Made by a program: the position numbers and the translations under genes | The notes under the pieces: model-generated | Database searches by the model: none | What the model saw: the letters and a program-made list of their open reading frames with translations, nothing else | What the model was told of the DNA's origin: nothing | Shown: one piece after another, positions 21,235-29,097 of the stretch | Numbering within the stretch: the first letter of the stretch is position 1 | Layout: every line of letters begins with the position of its first letter | DNA from: Elusimicrobiota bacterium | GTDB lineage: Bacteria > Elusimicrobiota > Elusimicrobia > UBA1565 | Length of the DNA: 35,705 nucleotides | Direction: 5' to 3' | Assembly: GCA_016218495.1 (NCBI GenBank) | Contig: JACRDU010000081.1 | Location: 1-35,705 of the forward strand

Positions 21235-22320
21235 TCAGCGTATCTTCAGCGAGGCCAGGGCGGCCAGCATCAGCACGATGCTGACGATCCAGAACCGCAC
21301 CGTCACCTTGGGCTCGGCCACGCCGCCGAGCTCGAAGTGGTGGTGCAGCGGCGCCATGCGGAAGATCCTCTTTCCCTTGCGCAGCTTATAGGAGCCCATC
21401 TGCAGGATGACCGACAGGGTCTCGGCCACGAACACCCCCCCGACGATGGGCAGGAGCAGCTCCTGCTTCACGCAGAGCGCGACGGTCCCGATCACACCCC
21501 CGAGGAACAGCGAGGACGTGTCCCCCATGAAGACCTGGGCGGGATAGGAGTTGTACCAGAGGAATCCCAGGCAGGCCCCGATGAGGCCGGCCAGGAAGAT
21601 CGCTATCTCCCCGGCCCCCGCCACGTGGGGCAGCAGAAGGTAGTTCGCCAGCTAGACGGTGCCCGCCATGTACGCGAAGACCCCGTAGGTGATGGCGCAG
21701 AAGATGGTCGTCCCCGCGGCCAGCCCGTCGAGGCCGTCGGTGAGGTTCACGGCGTTGGAGGCGCCGACGAAGAGCAGCACGGCCAGCACATAGTAGAGGA
21801 CGCCGAGTTCGACGTAGGTGTTGGGCAGGTAGGGGACCAGCAGCGAGGTGGCGTGCTCCGGGGAGGGCGGGCGCACCGCCAGGAAGCCAACGACGATGAG
21901 GGCGGTCCCGATCTGCACGGCGAACTTGGCACGCGACGGCGCGCCGCGCGGGTCCTTGCGCACCAGCTTCAGCCAGTCGTCCCAGAAGCCCACCGCGGTC
22001 AGCGTGGCGGTGGCGAACAGCAGGAGCCAGGTGAAGGCCACGTCGAGGCGCATCCACAGCAGCGACGAGGTGACGACGGCCAGCACGATCAGGACCCCGC
22101 CCATGGTAGGGGTTCCCTGCTTGGAGAGGTGGGAGGCCGGGCCGTCCTTGCGCTGCGACTGTCCCACCTTCTTCTCGCGCAGCCAGGCGATGAGCGGCGG
22201 GCCGAAGAGCAGGCACAGGGCCAGGGAGGTGATGGCGGCCCCGCCGGCCCGCACCGAGATGTAGCGGAAGACGTTGAGCGGGCTCCATAGGTGGCGGAGG
22301 TCGTGGAGTTGGTAGAGCAT
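21235..22320 (-). CDS. mraY: Phospho-MurNAc-pentapeptide transferase MraY, interrupted by an in-frame TAG
   Basis: The frame encodes a complete 361-codon MraY if codon 223 (TAG, 21654-21652) is read through. Before the stop are ten-TM-type hydrophobic segments, [21 protein letters not shown] with catalytic-site Asp114-Asp115, and [13 protein letters not shown]. After it come the AGAGEIAIF segment, [19 protein letters not shown] with Asp267 and APLHHHFEL (His326-328), all essential for magnesium binding and catalysis. Without read-through the protein would stop at 222 residues and be inactive; re-initiation at GTG 21624 would give a detached 129-residue tail. ATG 22320 shares one base with the murF stop and murD follows after 1 nt. 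MraY makes lipid I and is normally essential and single-copy, so a sequence error or suppression is more likely than a true null. Confidence 0.9.
21652..21654 (-). other. In-frame TAG at codon 223 of mraY
   Basis: On the coding strand the local codons are GGC ACC GTC TAG CTG GCG AAC TAC. Flanking residues align with other MraY proteins on both sides (AGTV[16 protein letters not shown]; E. coli has GNMNFASYL there), so no base is inserted or lost and only this codon is anomalous. The aligned residue is variable in the family (Asn in E. coli, Lys or similar elsewhere), and a single C-to-T change from CAG would produce it. Confidence 0.85.
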
Positions 22321-23678
22321 CAGAGGGAATCCGCCAGCGCCTCGAGGCGCACGGCCCGGGAGGCCTTGAAATAGACGGCCACGCCGGGCTTGAGGCGGGC
22401 CTTGAGGGCGGCCGAGAGTGCCGCGGGGTCGGCCTCGTAGGCGACCGGGAAGGCGGGCTGAGCGGCGCGCAGGGCTTCGGCGGCCGGCGCGCTCTCCGGG
22501 CCGGTCAGAAACACGGCCGCCAGGGGCAGGCCGGCCAGCCAGGCGCCGAGTTCCGCGTGCAGGCGCGCCGAGTCCTTGCCCAGCTCGCGCATGTCGCCGA
22601 GCACGGCGCAGCGTTGCGCCTCCCCGGAAGTCTCGAGGAAGGTGCTCAGGCCGGCGCGCATAGAGCCCGGGTTGGCGTTGTAGGCGTCGAGCACGAAGCG
22701 GGCCCCGCTGGCGTGGCGCCGCTCGGCGAAGCGCAGCGGGGCCGGGGTGTAGCGGGCCAGGCCCGCGCAGACCTCGTCGTCGCCCAGCCCCAGGGCCAGA
22801 CCCATCGCGGCGGCCGCGGCGGCGTTGAGGCGGTGCACGGAGCCGGCGAAGGCGGCGGGCAGGACGGCGTCGCGGCCCTCCAGGCTGAGGCGCGGCGTCG
22901 GCCCGGGGAGCACCCGGACCCTGCTGGCCGCCGCCAGACCGAAGGTCCACGCCCGGTCTCCGAGCCCCGGGACGAGGCGGGACAGCCTCTCGTCGTCGGC
23001 GCACAGCGCCACGGGCGCACCAGGGGGCAGGGCCTCGACGAGCTCGCTCTTGGTGTGGAAGACGGCCTCGATGTCCCCGAAGAACTCCAGGTGGGCCGGC
23101 TGGACGTTGGTCAGGACGGCGGCGGTGGGGGCGGCGACGGAGCACAGGTGGGCGATGTCGCCGCGCTTGGAGGCCCCCATCTCGATGACGGCGTGCCTGT
23201 GCTCGGAGGAGAGGCCGAGGACCGTCAGCGGGAGCCCGATCTCGTTGTTGAGGTTCCCCTCGGTGGCGCAGACCGGCCCGCGGGCCTCCAGCACGGAGCG
23301 CAGCATCTGCTTGACCGTGGTCTTGCCGTTGGAGCCGGTGACCCCGACGACGGGCAAGGTGAAGCGCCGCCGCCAGGCGCCGGCCACCGCGGCCAGGGCG
23401 GCCTGGGGGTCCTCCACTTCGAGCACCAGGGCCGGGCGGGCGTCCGGCAGGCGCACCCCGCGCCGCACCACCCAGCCCGAGCAGAGCGCGGCCAGGCGGG
23501 CGTCGAGGAAAGCGTGGGCGTCGAAGCGCTCGCCGCGCAGGGCGAAGAAGACCGAGCCGGGCCGCGCGGCCCGGCTGTCGATTCCGACGGGGCCGAAGGC
23601 GGCGGTCGGCGCCCCGGACAGCAGGCGCCCGGAGGCCGCGGCCGCCGCGTCGCCCCAGTTCAGGCCGGTCCCGGTCAT
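22320..23678 (-). CDS. murF: UDP-MurNAc-tripeptide--D-alanyl-D-alanine ligase MurF
   Basis: 452 residues from ATG 23678 (MTGTGLNWGD). This start is preferred over the upstream in-frame starts because GGAG and GGGGA precede it and it leaves a 19-nt gap after murE. Domain 1 has the MurF-type VGIDSRAARPGSVFFALRGERFDAHAF. The P-loop VTGSNGKTTVKQML is at about 113-125, followed by EGNLNNEIGLPLTVL and VIEMGASKRGDIAHL. Domain 3 has VLDAYNANPGSMRAGLSTF and AVLGDMRELG, all diagnostic for MurF. It adds D-Ala-D-Ala to the tripeptide precursor in the cytoplasm. Its stop overlaps the mraY start by one base. Confidence 0.96.
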   Translation of the reverse strand: MTGTGLNWGDAAAAASGRLLSGAPTAAFGPVGIDSRAARPGSVFFALRGERFDAHAFLDARLAALCSGWVVRRGVRLPDARPALVLEVEDPQAALAAVAGAWRRRFTLPVVGVTGSNGKTTVKQMLRSVLEARGPVCATEGNLNNEIGLPLTVLGLSSEHRHAVIEMGASKRGDIAHLCSVAAPTAAVLTNVQPAHLEFFGDIEAVFHTKSELVEALPPGAPVALCADDERLSRLVPGLGDRAWTFGLAAASRVRVLPGPTPRLSLEGRDAVLPAAFAGSVHRLNAAAAAAMGLALGLGDDEVCAGLARYTPAPLRFAERRHASGARFVLDAYNANPGSMRAGLSTFLETSGEAQRCAVLGDMRELGKDSARLHAELGAWLAGLPLAAVFLTGPESAPAAEALRAAQPAFPVAYEADPAALSAALKARLKPGVAVYFKASRAVRLEALADSL

Positions 23679-23697
23679 GTTCCCCATCTCCAATACG

Positions 23698-25215
23698 CTA
23701 CGCGCGGCCAAGGTCTTTCAGCGCCTCTCTCGCCACCACCCGGTCGTCGAAGGGGACGACGCGGTCCTTCAGGACCTGGGTCGTCTCGTGCCCCTTCCCC
23801 GCTATCAGGACCACGTCGCCGGCCTGGGCCGCCGCCAGGGCCTCGCGGACGGCCTCCCGCCGGTCGGGGACGATTCTATAATTTTCCTTCCCGGCGGAGC
23901 GGAGCCCGCCCTCCACCTCGCGCAGGATTGAGACCGGGTCCTCGCCGCGCGGGTTGTCCGAGGTGGCGATGACGAGGTCCGAGGCCCCGGCCGCCGCCGC
24001 GCCCATCGGCGCGCGCTTGGTCCGGTCGCGGTCCCCCCCGCAGCCGAAGACGGTGATGAGGCGGCGGTGGGGAAGGCGCGAGAGGGCCCCCAGGACCGAG
24101 GCCAGCGCCCGGCCCGTATGGGCGAAGTCCACGAAGACCGAGAACGGCTGTCCGGCCTCCACCGGCTCGAGGCGGCCCGGGACGCTGGCCAACGCCTCGA
24201 GCCCCGCGACGACGGCGTGTCCGTCGAAGCCGAGTTCGAGCGCGGTGGACGCCGCGGCGAGGCCGTTGTAGGCGTTGTGCTCTCCGACCAGGCGGAGGCG
24301 GACGGCGAGGGCGCCCGACCTGGTCTTGAGGTTGAACAGGGTGCCGGTCTGGGACAGCACCAGGTCTTCGGCGCGGTAGTCGGATTCGGATGCGAAGCCG
24401 AACGAGGCGCAGGGGACGGCCGAGATGCGGTGACGGAAGAGCGGGTAGGAGGCGTCGTCGCGGTTGAGCAGGGCGGCCCGGCGCGGCTTGCCCGCCTCGG
24501 GCCTCTCGAGGAGGCCGAACAGGCGGGCCTTGGACTCCATGTAGGCTTCCTGCGTGCCGTGGAAATCGAGGTGGTCTGAGTGGAGGTTGGTGAGGACCGC
24601 CGCGTCGAAGCGCACCCCGTCTGCGCGTTTCAGGGCCAGGGCGTGGGAGGAGACCTCCATCGCCACGAAGTCCCCCCCGCCGTCGCGCATCCGGGCCATC
24701 AGGCGCATCAGGTCGGCGGAGAGCGGCGTGGTGTTGGCGGCCTCCTCTATGGTGCGGCCGCGCAGGCGGTGTCCCGTCGTGCCGATGACTCCGGGGACCC
24801 GGCCGGCGCGTGACGCGATGGATTCTAGGAGCCAGGTCGTGGTGGTCTTGCCGTTCGTCCCGGTGACGCCCACCACCGTCATCGCCGCGCTGGGGTCGCC
24901 GTAGAAGGCCGACGCGGCCTCGGACATCGCGGCGAGGGCGTCGGGGACCCGGACCCAGGCGACGGCGCCGCGCGGGCCGGACAGCCCCATCGGGGCCGGG
25001 GGCGCGGCCAGCTCGCTGAAGACCGCCACCGCCCCGGCTTGCGCGGCCTGGCGGACGAAGCGGTTCCCGTCGGTCTTCGTCACCGGCAGGGCGAAATAGG
25101 CGCAGCCGTGGGCGACCTTGCGCGAGTCGAACTCCAGCCCGGTCACCTCCAGCGCCGCGGAGCCGCGCAGCTCGGCGCCCGTCACGGCCTGCGCCAGCTC
25201 GCCGAGCGTCCTCAC
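23698..25215 (-). CDS. murE: UDP-MurNAc-L-alanyl-D-glutamate--meso-diaminopimelate ligase MurE
   Basis: 505 residues from GTG 25215, overlapping the ftsI stop (GTGA). Domain 1 contains LEFDSRKVAHGCAYFALP. The P-loop is VTGTNGKTTTT (about 118-127). NTTPLSADLM, EVSSHALALKR and the carbamylated-Lys motif YMESKARLF (Lys229) are present. Domain 3 has VDFAHTGRAL and the ATSDNPRGEDP stretch. Asp-Asn-Pro-Arg (420-423) is the family signature for meso-diaminopimelate rather than lysine, so the peptidoglycan is predicted to be of the mDAP type. The usual DYAHTPD is DFAHTGR here, a small deviation next to the active site. The stop is TAG. Confidence 0.97.
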   Translation of the reverse strand: MRTLGELAQAVTGAELRGSAALEVTGLEFDSRKVAHGCAYFALPVTKTDGNRFVRQAAQAGAVAVFSELAAPPAPMGLSGPRGAVAWVRVPDALAAMSEAASAFYGDPSAAMTVVGVTGTNGKTTTTWLLESIASRAGRVPGVIGTTGHRLRGRTIEEAANTTPLSADLMRLMARMRDGGGDFVAMEVSSHALALKRADGVRFDAAVLTNLHSDHLDFHGTQEAYMESKARLFGLLERPEAGKPRRAALLNRDDASYPLFRHRISAVPCASFGFASESDYRAEDLVLSQTGTLFNLKTRSGALAVRLRLVGEHNAYNGLAAASTALELGFDGHAVVAGLEALASVPGRLEPVEAGQPFSVFVDFAHTGRALASVLGALSRLPHRRLITVFGCGGDRDRTKRAPMGAAAAGASDLVIATSDNPRGEDPVSILREVEGGLRSAGKENYRIVPDRREAVREALAAAQAGDVVLIAGKGHETTQVLKDRVVPFDDRVVAREALKDLGRA

Positions 25216-27008
25216 AGCAGGGCGCTCCGGGCGGGCTTCGGGGCGCCGGTCTGCTCGGCGCGGGGGCCCTGGCGCATGAAGGTGGGGCGCGGGAGCGGGG
25301 GCACGCGCGGGACGCTCGGGCGCGCCGCCGGCGCGGGCGCGGCCGGCTTGGCCGGGTCGCGCGCCTTGACCTGCAGCGGCAGCTCCGGAGGGACGCCCTT
25401 GAGCGCCAGGAGCTGGCGCGCGATGCGCGAGAAGACCGGCGCCGCCACCTCGGCGGCGTAATAGCCGACGCGCGGCGTGTCGACGACCACCAGGATGGAC
25501 CAGCGGGGCCGCTGGGCCGGGACCCAGCCCGCGAAGGAGGCCACGTAGTCGGTCGGCGAGTACTTGCGCGTGGCCGGGTCGATCTTCTGCGCGGTGCCGG
25601 TCTTCCCGGCGGCGGAGTAGCCGGGGACCCGGGCGCTGACGCCGGTCCCGCCTTCCACGACGGAGACCAGCATCTTCTGGAGGGCGGCGACGGTCTCAGG
25701 GGAGGCGACGCGGCGCACGACCACGGGCTCCCGCGCGGGGGCGCCGCCCACGGAGAGCACCAGGCGCGGCTCGTAGAGGGTCCCGCCGTTGGCGACGGCG
25801 GCGTAGGCCGCGGAGAGCTGCAGCGCCGTCACGGCCACGCCCTGGCCGAACGCGGCGTTGGCCAGGCTGACGTCGGGGACGGATTCGGACGGGATCAGAC
25901 CCGGGCTCTCGCCGGGCAGGGGCACCCCGGTCCGGTATCCGAAGCCGAAGAGGCGCGCGAAGCGGAAGAACTCCTTGTCGCCCAGGCGCAGGCCGATCTT
26001 CCCGGTCCCGATGTTGGAGGAGTGCTTGATGATGTCGGCCAGCCCGAGCCGCCCCTGCTTGTCATGGTCCTTGATCGCCACCGAGGGGGCGACCTGCCAG
26101 CGCCCATTCTCGCAGTCCACCGTCTCACCGTCCTTGAGCACCTTGTTCTCGAGCGCCGCGGCGGCCGTGACCAGCTTGAAGGTCGAGCCGGGCTCGTAGA
26201 CGTCCTGCACGGCATGGTTGCGCCGGGAGTCGGACGGACGCACCGCCATGGCGAGGATTTCGCCGTTGGAGGGGTCCTGCACGATGACGGTCCCGCCGGA
26301 GGCCTTGCGGCTGGTGATGGCCTCGTCGAGGGCCGTCTCGGCGAAGAACTGGACGGCGCGGTCGATGGTCAGGGTGAGCTCGGGGGGCGGGGGCGCCGCT
26401 TCGGACTCCTGGCGGATGGAGCGGCCCGCGCCGTCTCGGCGCAAGTGGACCGGGACGGCCCGTCCCGAGATGTCGGAGTCGAACGCCAGCTCCAGCCCCG
26501 CCGCCCCGCGCCCGTCGAGGTTGACCTCGCCGAGGACCGGGCGGGCCAGCGCGTCGTTGGGATAGCTGCGCGCCTCGTCCGCCTCGATGCCCACGCAGGC
26601 CAGGCCCAGGCCGCGCAGGCGCTGCGCCTCGTCGAAGGACATCTTGCGCTTTATCCACACCGTGCGGCGCTTGGAGGCGGCGGTCTTGCGCAGGTCGGAC
26701 CGGTCGAGGGCGAGGGCTTCGGCGATCCGACCCAGGACCTTCTCCTTGGGGGCGTCGGATTCCCCGAGCACCTTGAGGTCCAGGAAGGCCGACCAGGCCG
26801 GCAAGGATTGGGCCAGCGGGCGGCCGTTGCGGTCCAGGATGCGGCCGCGGGGGACGATTTCGAGGTCCTGACGCTCGACGGAGCGGTCGACCCGGGCCTC
26901 GAAGGCGTGGTGGCGCACGATGTGCAGCCAGGCCAGGCGGGTCGCCAGGGGAGCGACGGGGAGGAGGCACAGCCACCCGCACAGGCGCAGGCGCTCGAGC
27001 GCGCTCAT
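25212..27008 (-). CDS. ftsI: Division-specific penicillin-binding protein (class B, FtsI/PBP3-like)
   Basis: 598 residues from ATG 27008. A single N-terminal TM segment (about 11-30) is followed by a dimerisation/pedestal domain (PRGRILDRNGRPLAQSLPAW, YPNDALARPVLGEVNLDGRGAAGLE) and a transpeptidase domain with all three active-site motifs: S275-T-F-K278, S330-S-N332 and K469-T-G471. The C-terminal tail (about 555-598) is rich in Pro, Ala and Arg and low in complexity. No PASTA domains are present. It cross-links septal peptidoglycan with FtsW. The order ftsL-ftsI-murE in the dcw cluster supports FtsI rather than PBP2. Confidence 0.96.
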   Translation of the reverse strand: MSALERLRLCGWLCLLPVAPLATRLAWLHIVRHHAFEARVDRSVERQDLEIVPRGRILDRNGRPLAQSLPAWSAFLDLKVLGESDAPKEKVLGRIAEALALDRSDLRKTAASKRRTVWIKRKMSFDEAQRLRGLGLACVGIEADEARSYPNDALARPVLGEVNLDGRGAAGLELAFDSDISGRAVPVHLRRDGAGRSIRQESEAAPPPPELTLTIDRAVQFFAETALDEAITSRKASGGTVIVQDPSNGEILAMAVRPSDSRRNHAVQDVYEPGSTFKLVTAAAALENKVLKDGETVDCENGRWQVAPSVAIKDHDKQGRLGLADIIKHSSNIGTGKIGLRLGDKEFFRFARLFGFGYRTGVPLPGESPGLIPSESVPDVSLANAAFGQGVAVTALQLSAAYAAVANGGTLYEPRLVLSVGGAPAREPVVVRRVASPETVAALQKMLVSVVEGGTGVSARVPGYSAAGKTGTAQKIDPATRKYSPTDYVASFAGWVPAQRPRWSILVVVDTPRVGYYAAEVAAPVFSRIARQLLALKGVPPELPLQVKARDPAKPAAPAPAARPSVPRVPPLPRPTFMRQGPRAEQTGAPKPARSALL

Positions 27009-27012
27009 CGTC

Positions 27013-27366
27013 CTAACGCCGGAGGGCCGAAGCGAGCAGGGGCCGGGGCTCTTCCTTGACGGGCGTCGGAGCCTTGGCCAGGACCGGAGGCGGGGACATG
27101 CGGGGGGCGCCGAGGACGACCACGCTCTCCGGCAGCGGCGCCGCCATCCCGAGCCGCCGCGCCGCCGCCTCGGCGACGCTCTCGGGCGCGCTCAAGGCCT
27201 CGAACTCGGAGCGCAGGTAGGCTATGCGGTCGCGCGTGCGGTGGAGCTCCGCACGGGCCCCGCTGACCTGGTAGCCGAGCCGGGTCGCCTGCACCTGTTC
27301 CCAAAGGAACATGAGCGACAGGCCCGCGGCCCCGACCACCAGCGTGATGTTGCTCCTCGTTATCAT
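27013..27366 (-). CDS. ftsL: FtsL-like cell-division protein
   Basis: 117 residues from ATG 27366, with AAGGA two bases upstream (short spacing). A short cytoplasmic N-terminus is followed by one TM helix (about 8-23) and a heptad-like, charged coiled-coil region (about 25-62, including ARAELHRTRDRIAYLRSEFEAL). Then comes a septum-formation-initiator-like ESVAEAAARRLGM segment and a Pro-rich tail. The sequence alone is weakly conserved, as for all FtsL proteins. The call rests on topology and position between rsmH and ftsI. FtsL would bridge the FtsQB proteins to FtsWI. The stop is TAG and ftsI begins 4 nt later. Confidence 0.85.
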   Translation of the reverse strand: MITRSNITLVVGAAGLSLMFLWEQVQATRLGYQVSGARAELHRTRDRIAYLRSEFEALSAPESVAEAAARRLGMAAPLPESVVVLGAPRMSPPPVLAKAPTPVKEEPRPLLASALRR

Positions 27367-27373
27367 CGTCCTT

Positions 27374-27543
27374 AAATTCGGCCGGCACCCCGCCGAGTAG
27401 GTGCCAGCCAGATCGTTTCTCCGTGCGTCCTTGCGTCCTCAAATCGGGGGCACCCCGCCGAGTAGGTGCCCGCCAGAACGGTGCTGCGGGTGCGTCTCAA
27501 ATCGGGGGCACCCCGCCGAGTAGGTGCCCGCCAGAACGGTGCT
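27374..27543. repeat. Three copies of a hairpin-forming 45-50 bp repeat between the small ORF and ftsL
   Basis: The core GCACCCCGCCGAGTAGGTGCC occurs at about 27385, 27450 and 27508 (+ strand coordinates). Copies 2 (27439-27485) and 3 (27497-27543) are identical over 47 bp with a 58-bp period. Copy 1 (27374-27415) is more diverged and offset by 65 bp. Each copy contains an inverted repeat, GGCACC/GGTGCC (GGGCACC/GGTGCCC in copies 2 and 3), around a 10-nt loop CCGCCGAGTA, so the transcript could form three successive stem-loops. It is non-coding. The last copy ends on the stop codon of the small ORF. Confidence 0.85.
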
Positions 27544-27698
27544 TATCTCTCGCGGCCCTTCACGGCCTTCAGGAACACCCTGCGCCAAATGTAGGCCGCC
27601 CCCGGGACCAGACCCGTGGGCTTGAGCAGGATTCCCTGCAACCTCGCGCTGGGCATCGACATCACAGCCGTGTTGAGCGTCATGCTCTTCACTGTCAT
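27543..27698 (-). CDS. 51-residue small protein coupled to rsmH, unknown function
   Basis: ATG 27698 overlaps the rsmH stop as ATGA, and GAGAGG lies 5-6 nt upstream of the ATG, so initiation is well supported. The product begins MTVKSMTLNTAVMSMPSAR and ends with a basic RRVFLKAVKGRER; a moderately hydrophobic middle (LVPGAAYIW) is too short for a clear TM helix. I recognise no family. The stop is TAA, directly followed by three hairpin repeats and then ftsL. Translation in this position would be coupled to rsmH. It could be a real micro-protein of the division cluster, a leader peptide for the repeats, or a chance ORF. Confidence 0.55.
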   Translation of the reverse strand: MTVKSMTLNTAVMSMPSARLQGILLKPTGLVPGAAYIWRRVFLKAVKGRER

Positions 27699-28600
27699 GG
27701 TCGCCTCTCTATCACGCGGAGTTTCGCGCTGCGGGACCGGGGGTTCATGGCCACCTCGGCCGGCGCGGCGCAGACGGGCGAATCGGTGACGTTGGCGCAG
27801 GTCCCGTTCTCCACGAGGGACTTGAAGAGGTTCTTGACGATGCGGTCCTCGAGGGAGTGGAAGGAGATGACGGCCAGCCGCCCCCCCGCCTTCAGGTAGG
27901 GGAGGATGCTCTCGAGCCCGCGGGTCAGGGCCTCGAGCTCCTGGTTGACCGCGATGCGCAGCGCCATGAAGGTCTTCGTCGCCGGGTGGATGCGGCCGGC
28001 GCGCGGCAGGCGCTCCTCGATGAGGCGCTTGAGCTGGGTCGTGGTCTCGAAGGCCTCGTGGGCCCGGGCGTCGACTATCCAGCGCGCGATGCGCCGGGCG
28101 TCGCGCTCCTCGCCGTACTCGCGCAGCAGGAGCTCGAGCTGCTCGGCGGGCCATTCGTTGACTATCCGGGCCGCCGTCAGCGGGCTGGCGGGGTCCAGGC
28201 GCATGTCCAAGGGGCCCTCGTGGCGGAAGGCGAAGCCGCGGGAGGGCTTGTCCATCTGCAGAGAGGAGACTCCCAGGTCGAAGAGGGCTCCGGAGAAGGA
28301 GGCCTTGGCCTCGCCCTCGAGGACCTTGGAGAGGTTGCGGAAGTTGGCCCGGACCGCGCGCAGGCGGCCGCCGTGCGGCGCGAGGCGGCGCGAGGCGTGG
28401 GCCAGCGCCTCGGGGTCGGTGTCGACCGCGAGCAGGCGCCCCTGGGGCGAGAGGCGCTCGAGGACGGCCTCGGCGTGCCCGCCCAGCCCCAGAGTGGCGT
28501 CGAGGTAGGTCCCCCCTTCGTCGGTGACGAGCAGGTCCAGGACCTCCGCGAGGAGGACCGGTTCGTGGGTGTATTCTTCTTCCATGGTCAGGACGGGCAT
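27695..28600 (-). CDS. rsmH: 16S rRNA (cytosine(1402)-N4)-methyltransferase RsmH (MraW)
   Basis: 301 residues from ATG 28600, sharing one base with the mraZ stop; GGGGAT lies just upstream. RsmH signatures are clear: EYTHEPVLLAEVLDLL, GTYLDATLGLGGHAEAVLERL for SAM binding, FDLGVSSLQMDKPSRGFAFRHEGPLDMRLD, TFMALRIAVNQELEAL and LAVISFHSLEDRIVKNLF. It methylates N4 of C1402 in 16S rRNA and is the usual second gene of dcw clusters. The next internal ATG (codon 6) would also leave the protein functional but has no Shine-Dalgarno. Confidence 0.97.
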   Translation of the reverse strand: MPVLTMEEEYTHEPVLLAEVLDLLVTDEGGTYLDATLGLGGHAEAVLERLSPQGRLLAVDTDPEALAHASRRLAPHGGRLRAVRANFRNLSKVLEGEAKASFSGALFDLGVSSLQMDKPSRGFAFRHEGPLDMRLDPASPLTAARIVNEWPAEQLELLLREYGEERDARRIARWIVDARAHEAFETTTQLKRLIEERLPRAGRIHPATKTFMALRIAVNQELEALTRGLESILPYLKAGGRLAVISFHSLEDRIVKNLFKSLVENGTCANVTDSPVCAAPAEVAMNPRSRSAKLRVIERRP

Positions 28601-29058
28601 CAGATCCCCATCTCCTGGGCGATCTTCTCGAAGGCGGGCTTGGCCTTCTTAGCCGCATACTGCTGGTAGCGCGCCGCGTCCCAGACCTCGGCGCGCGCGC
28701 CGGCGCCGATGATGACCACGTCCTTGCGCAGGCCGGCGTGGGACTTGAACTTCTCGGAGACGAGCACGCGGCCCTGCTCGTCGAGCTCGACCTCTTCGGC
28801 GTTGGCGAAGAGCTCGCGGCGCGCGTCGGGCACGCCGGTCTTGTCCTTGAGGGCGCGGGCCTGCTCCTCGAAGAGGTTCATGAAATTTTCCCACTGCGAC
28901 GGCAGGAAGAGCATCACGCAGTCGCCGCGGCCCTTGGCGAGCACGAAGTGGGAGGCCTTCTCCTGGGTGAGGAGCTCCCGGAAACGCGACGGCACGACGA
29001 GCCTGTTCTTGGCGTCGAGCGTGTAGTCGTAGTGTCCGATCAGTACAGGGTTTCCCAC
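28600..29058 (-). CDS. mraZ: Transcriptional regulator MraZ
   Basis: 152 residues from GTG 29058. Two AbrB-like SpoVT/MraZ half-domains are visible: YDYTLDAKNRLVVPSRFRE (about 10-28) and VELDEQGRVLVSEKFKSHAGL (about 90-110), each with the D-x-x-x-R core of the family. MraZ forms a ring that binds TGGGN direct repeats spaced by 5 nt and represses the dcw operon. Exactly such repeats lie upstream and run into this start codon, so autoregulation is strongly suggested. The start adds about six residues before the usual MraZ N-terminus (IGHYDYTLD); no better codon was found. Confidence 0.96.
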   Translation of the reverse strand: MGNPVLIGHYDYTLDAKNRLVVPSRFRELLTQEKASHFVLAKGRGDCVMLFLPSQWENFMNLFEEQARALKDKTGVPDARRELFANAEEVELDEQGRVLVSEKFKSHAGLRKDVVIIGAGARAEVWDAARYQQYAAKKAKPAFEKIAQEMGI

Positions 29059-29087
29059 TTGTCTCTACTCTCTCCCACTTTCTCCCA
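29053..29087 (-). promoter_or_regulatory. MraZ operator: four TGGGA-type boxes with 10-bp period
   Basis: On the - strand, boxes TGGGA at 29087-29083, TGGGA at 29077-29073, TAGAG (degenerate) at 29067-29063 and TGGGA at 29057-29053 are separated by exactly 5 nt each. This is the published MraZ-binding pattern (TGGGN-N5 repeats). The fourth box overlaps the mraZ GTG start codon (29058-29056), so bound MraZ would cover both the initial transcribed region and the translation start. The operator begins about 4 nt downstream of the predicted transcript start. Confidence 0.88.
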
Positions 29088-29097
29088 CCGCTGGACA

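Noticed and set aside
239-21654. Genome-wide reassignment of TAG to a sense codon
   Set aside because: At least eight genes in the window end naturally at TAG, several followed immediately by another start codon or a hairpin, so TAG works as a stop here.
23877-23882. A perfect TATAAT on the + strand inside murE
   Set aside because: It is made by Asn-Tyr codons of murE on the other strand, has no -35 and no + strand gene follows.
27374-27543. CRISPR array
   Set aside because: Only three copies, spacers of about 11-23 nt, one copy strongly diverged, and no cas genes nearby.
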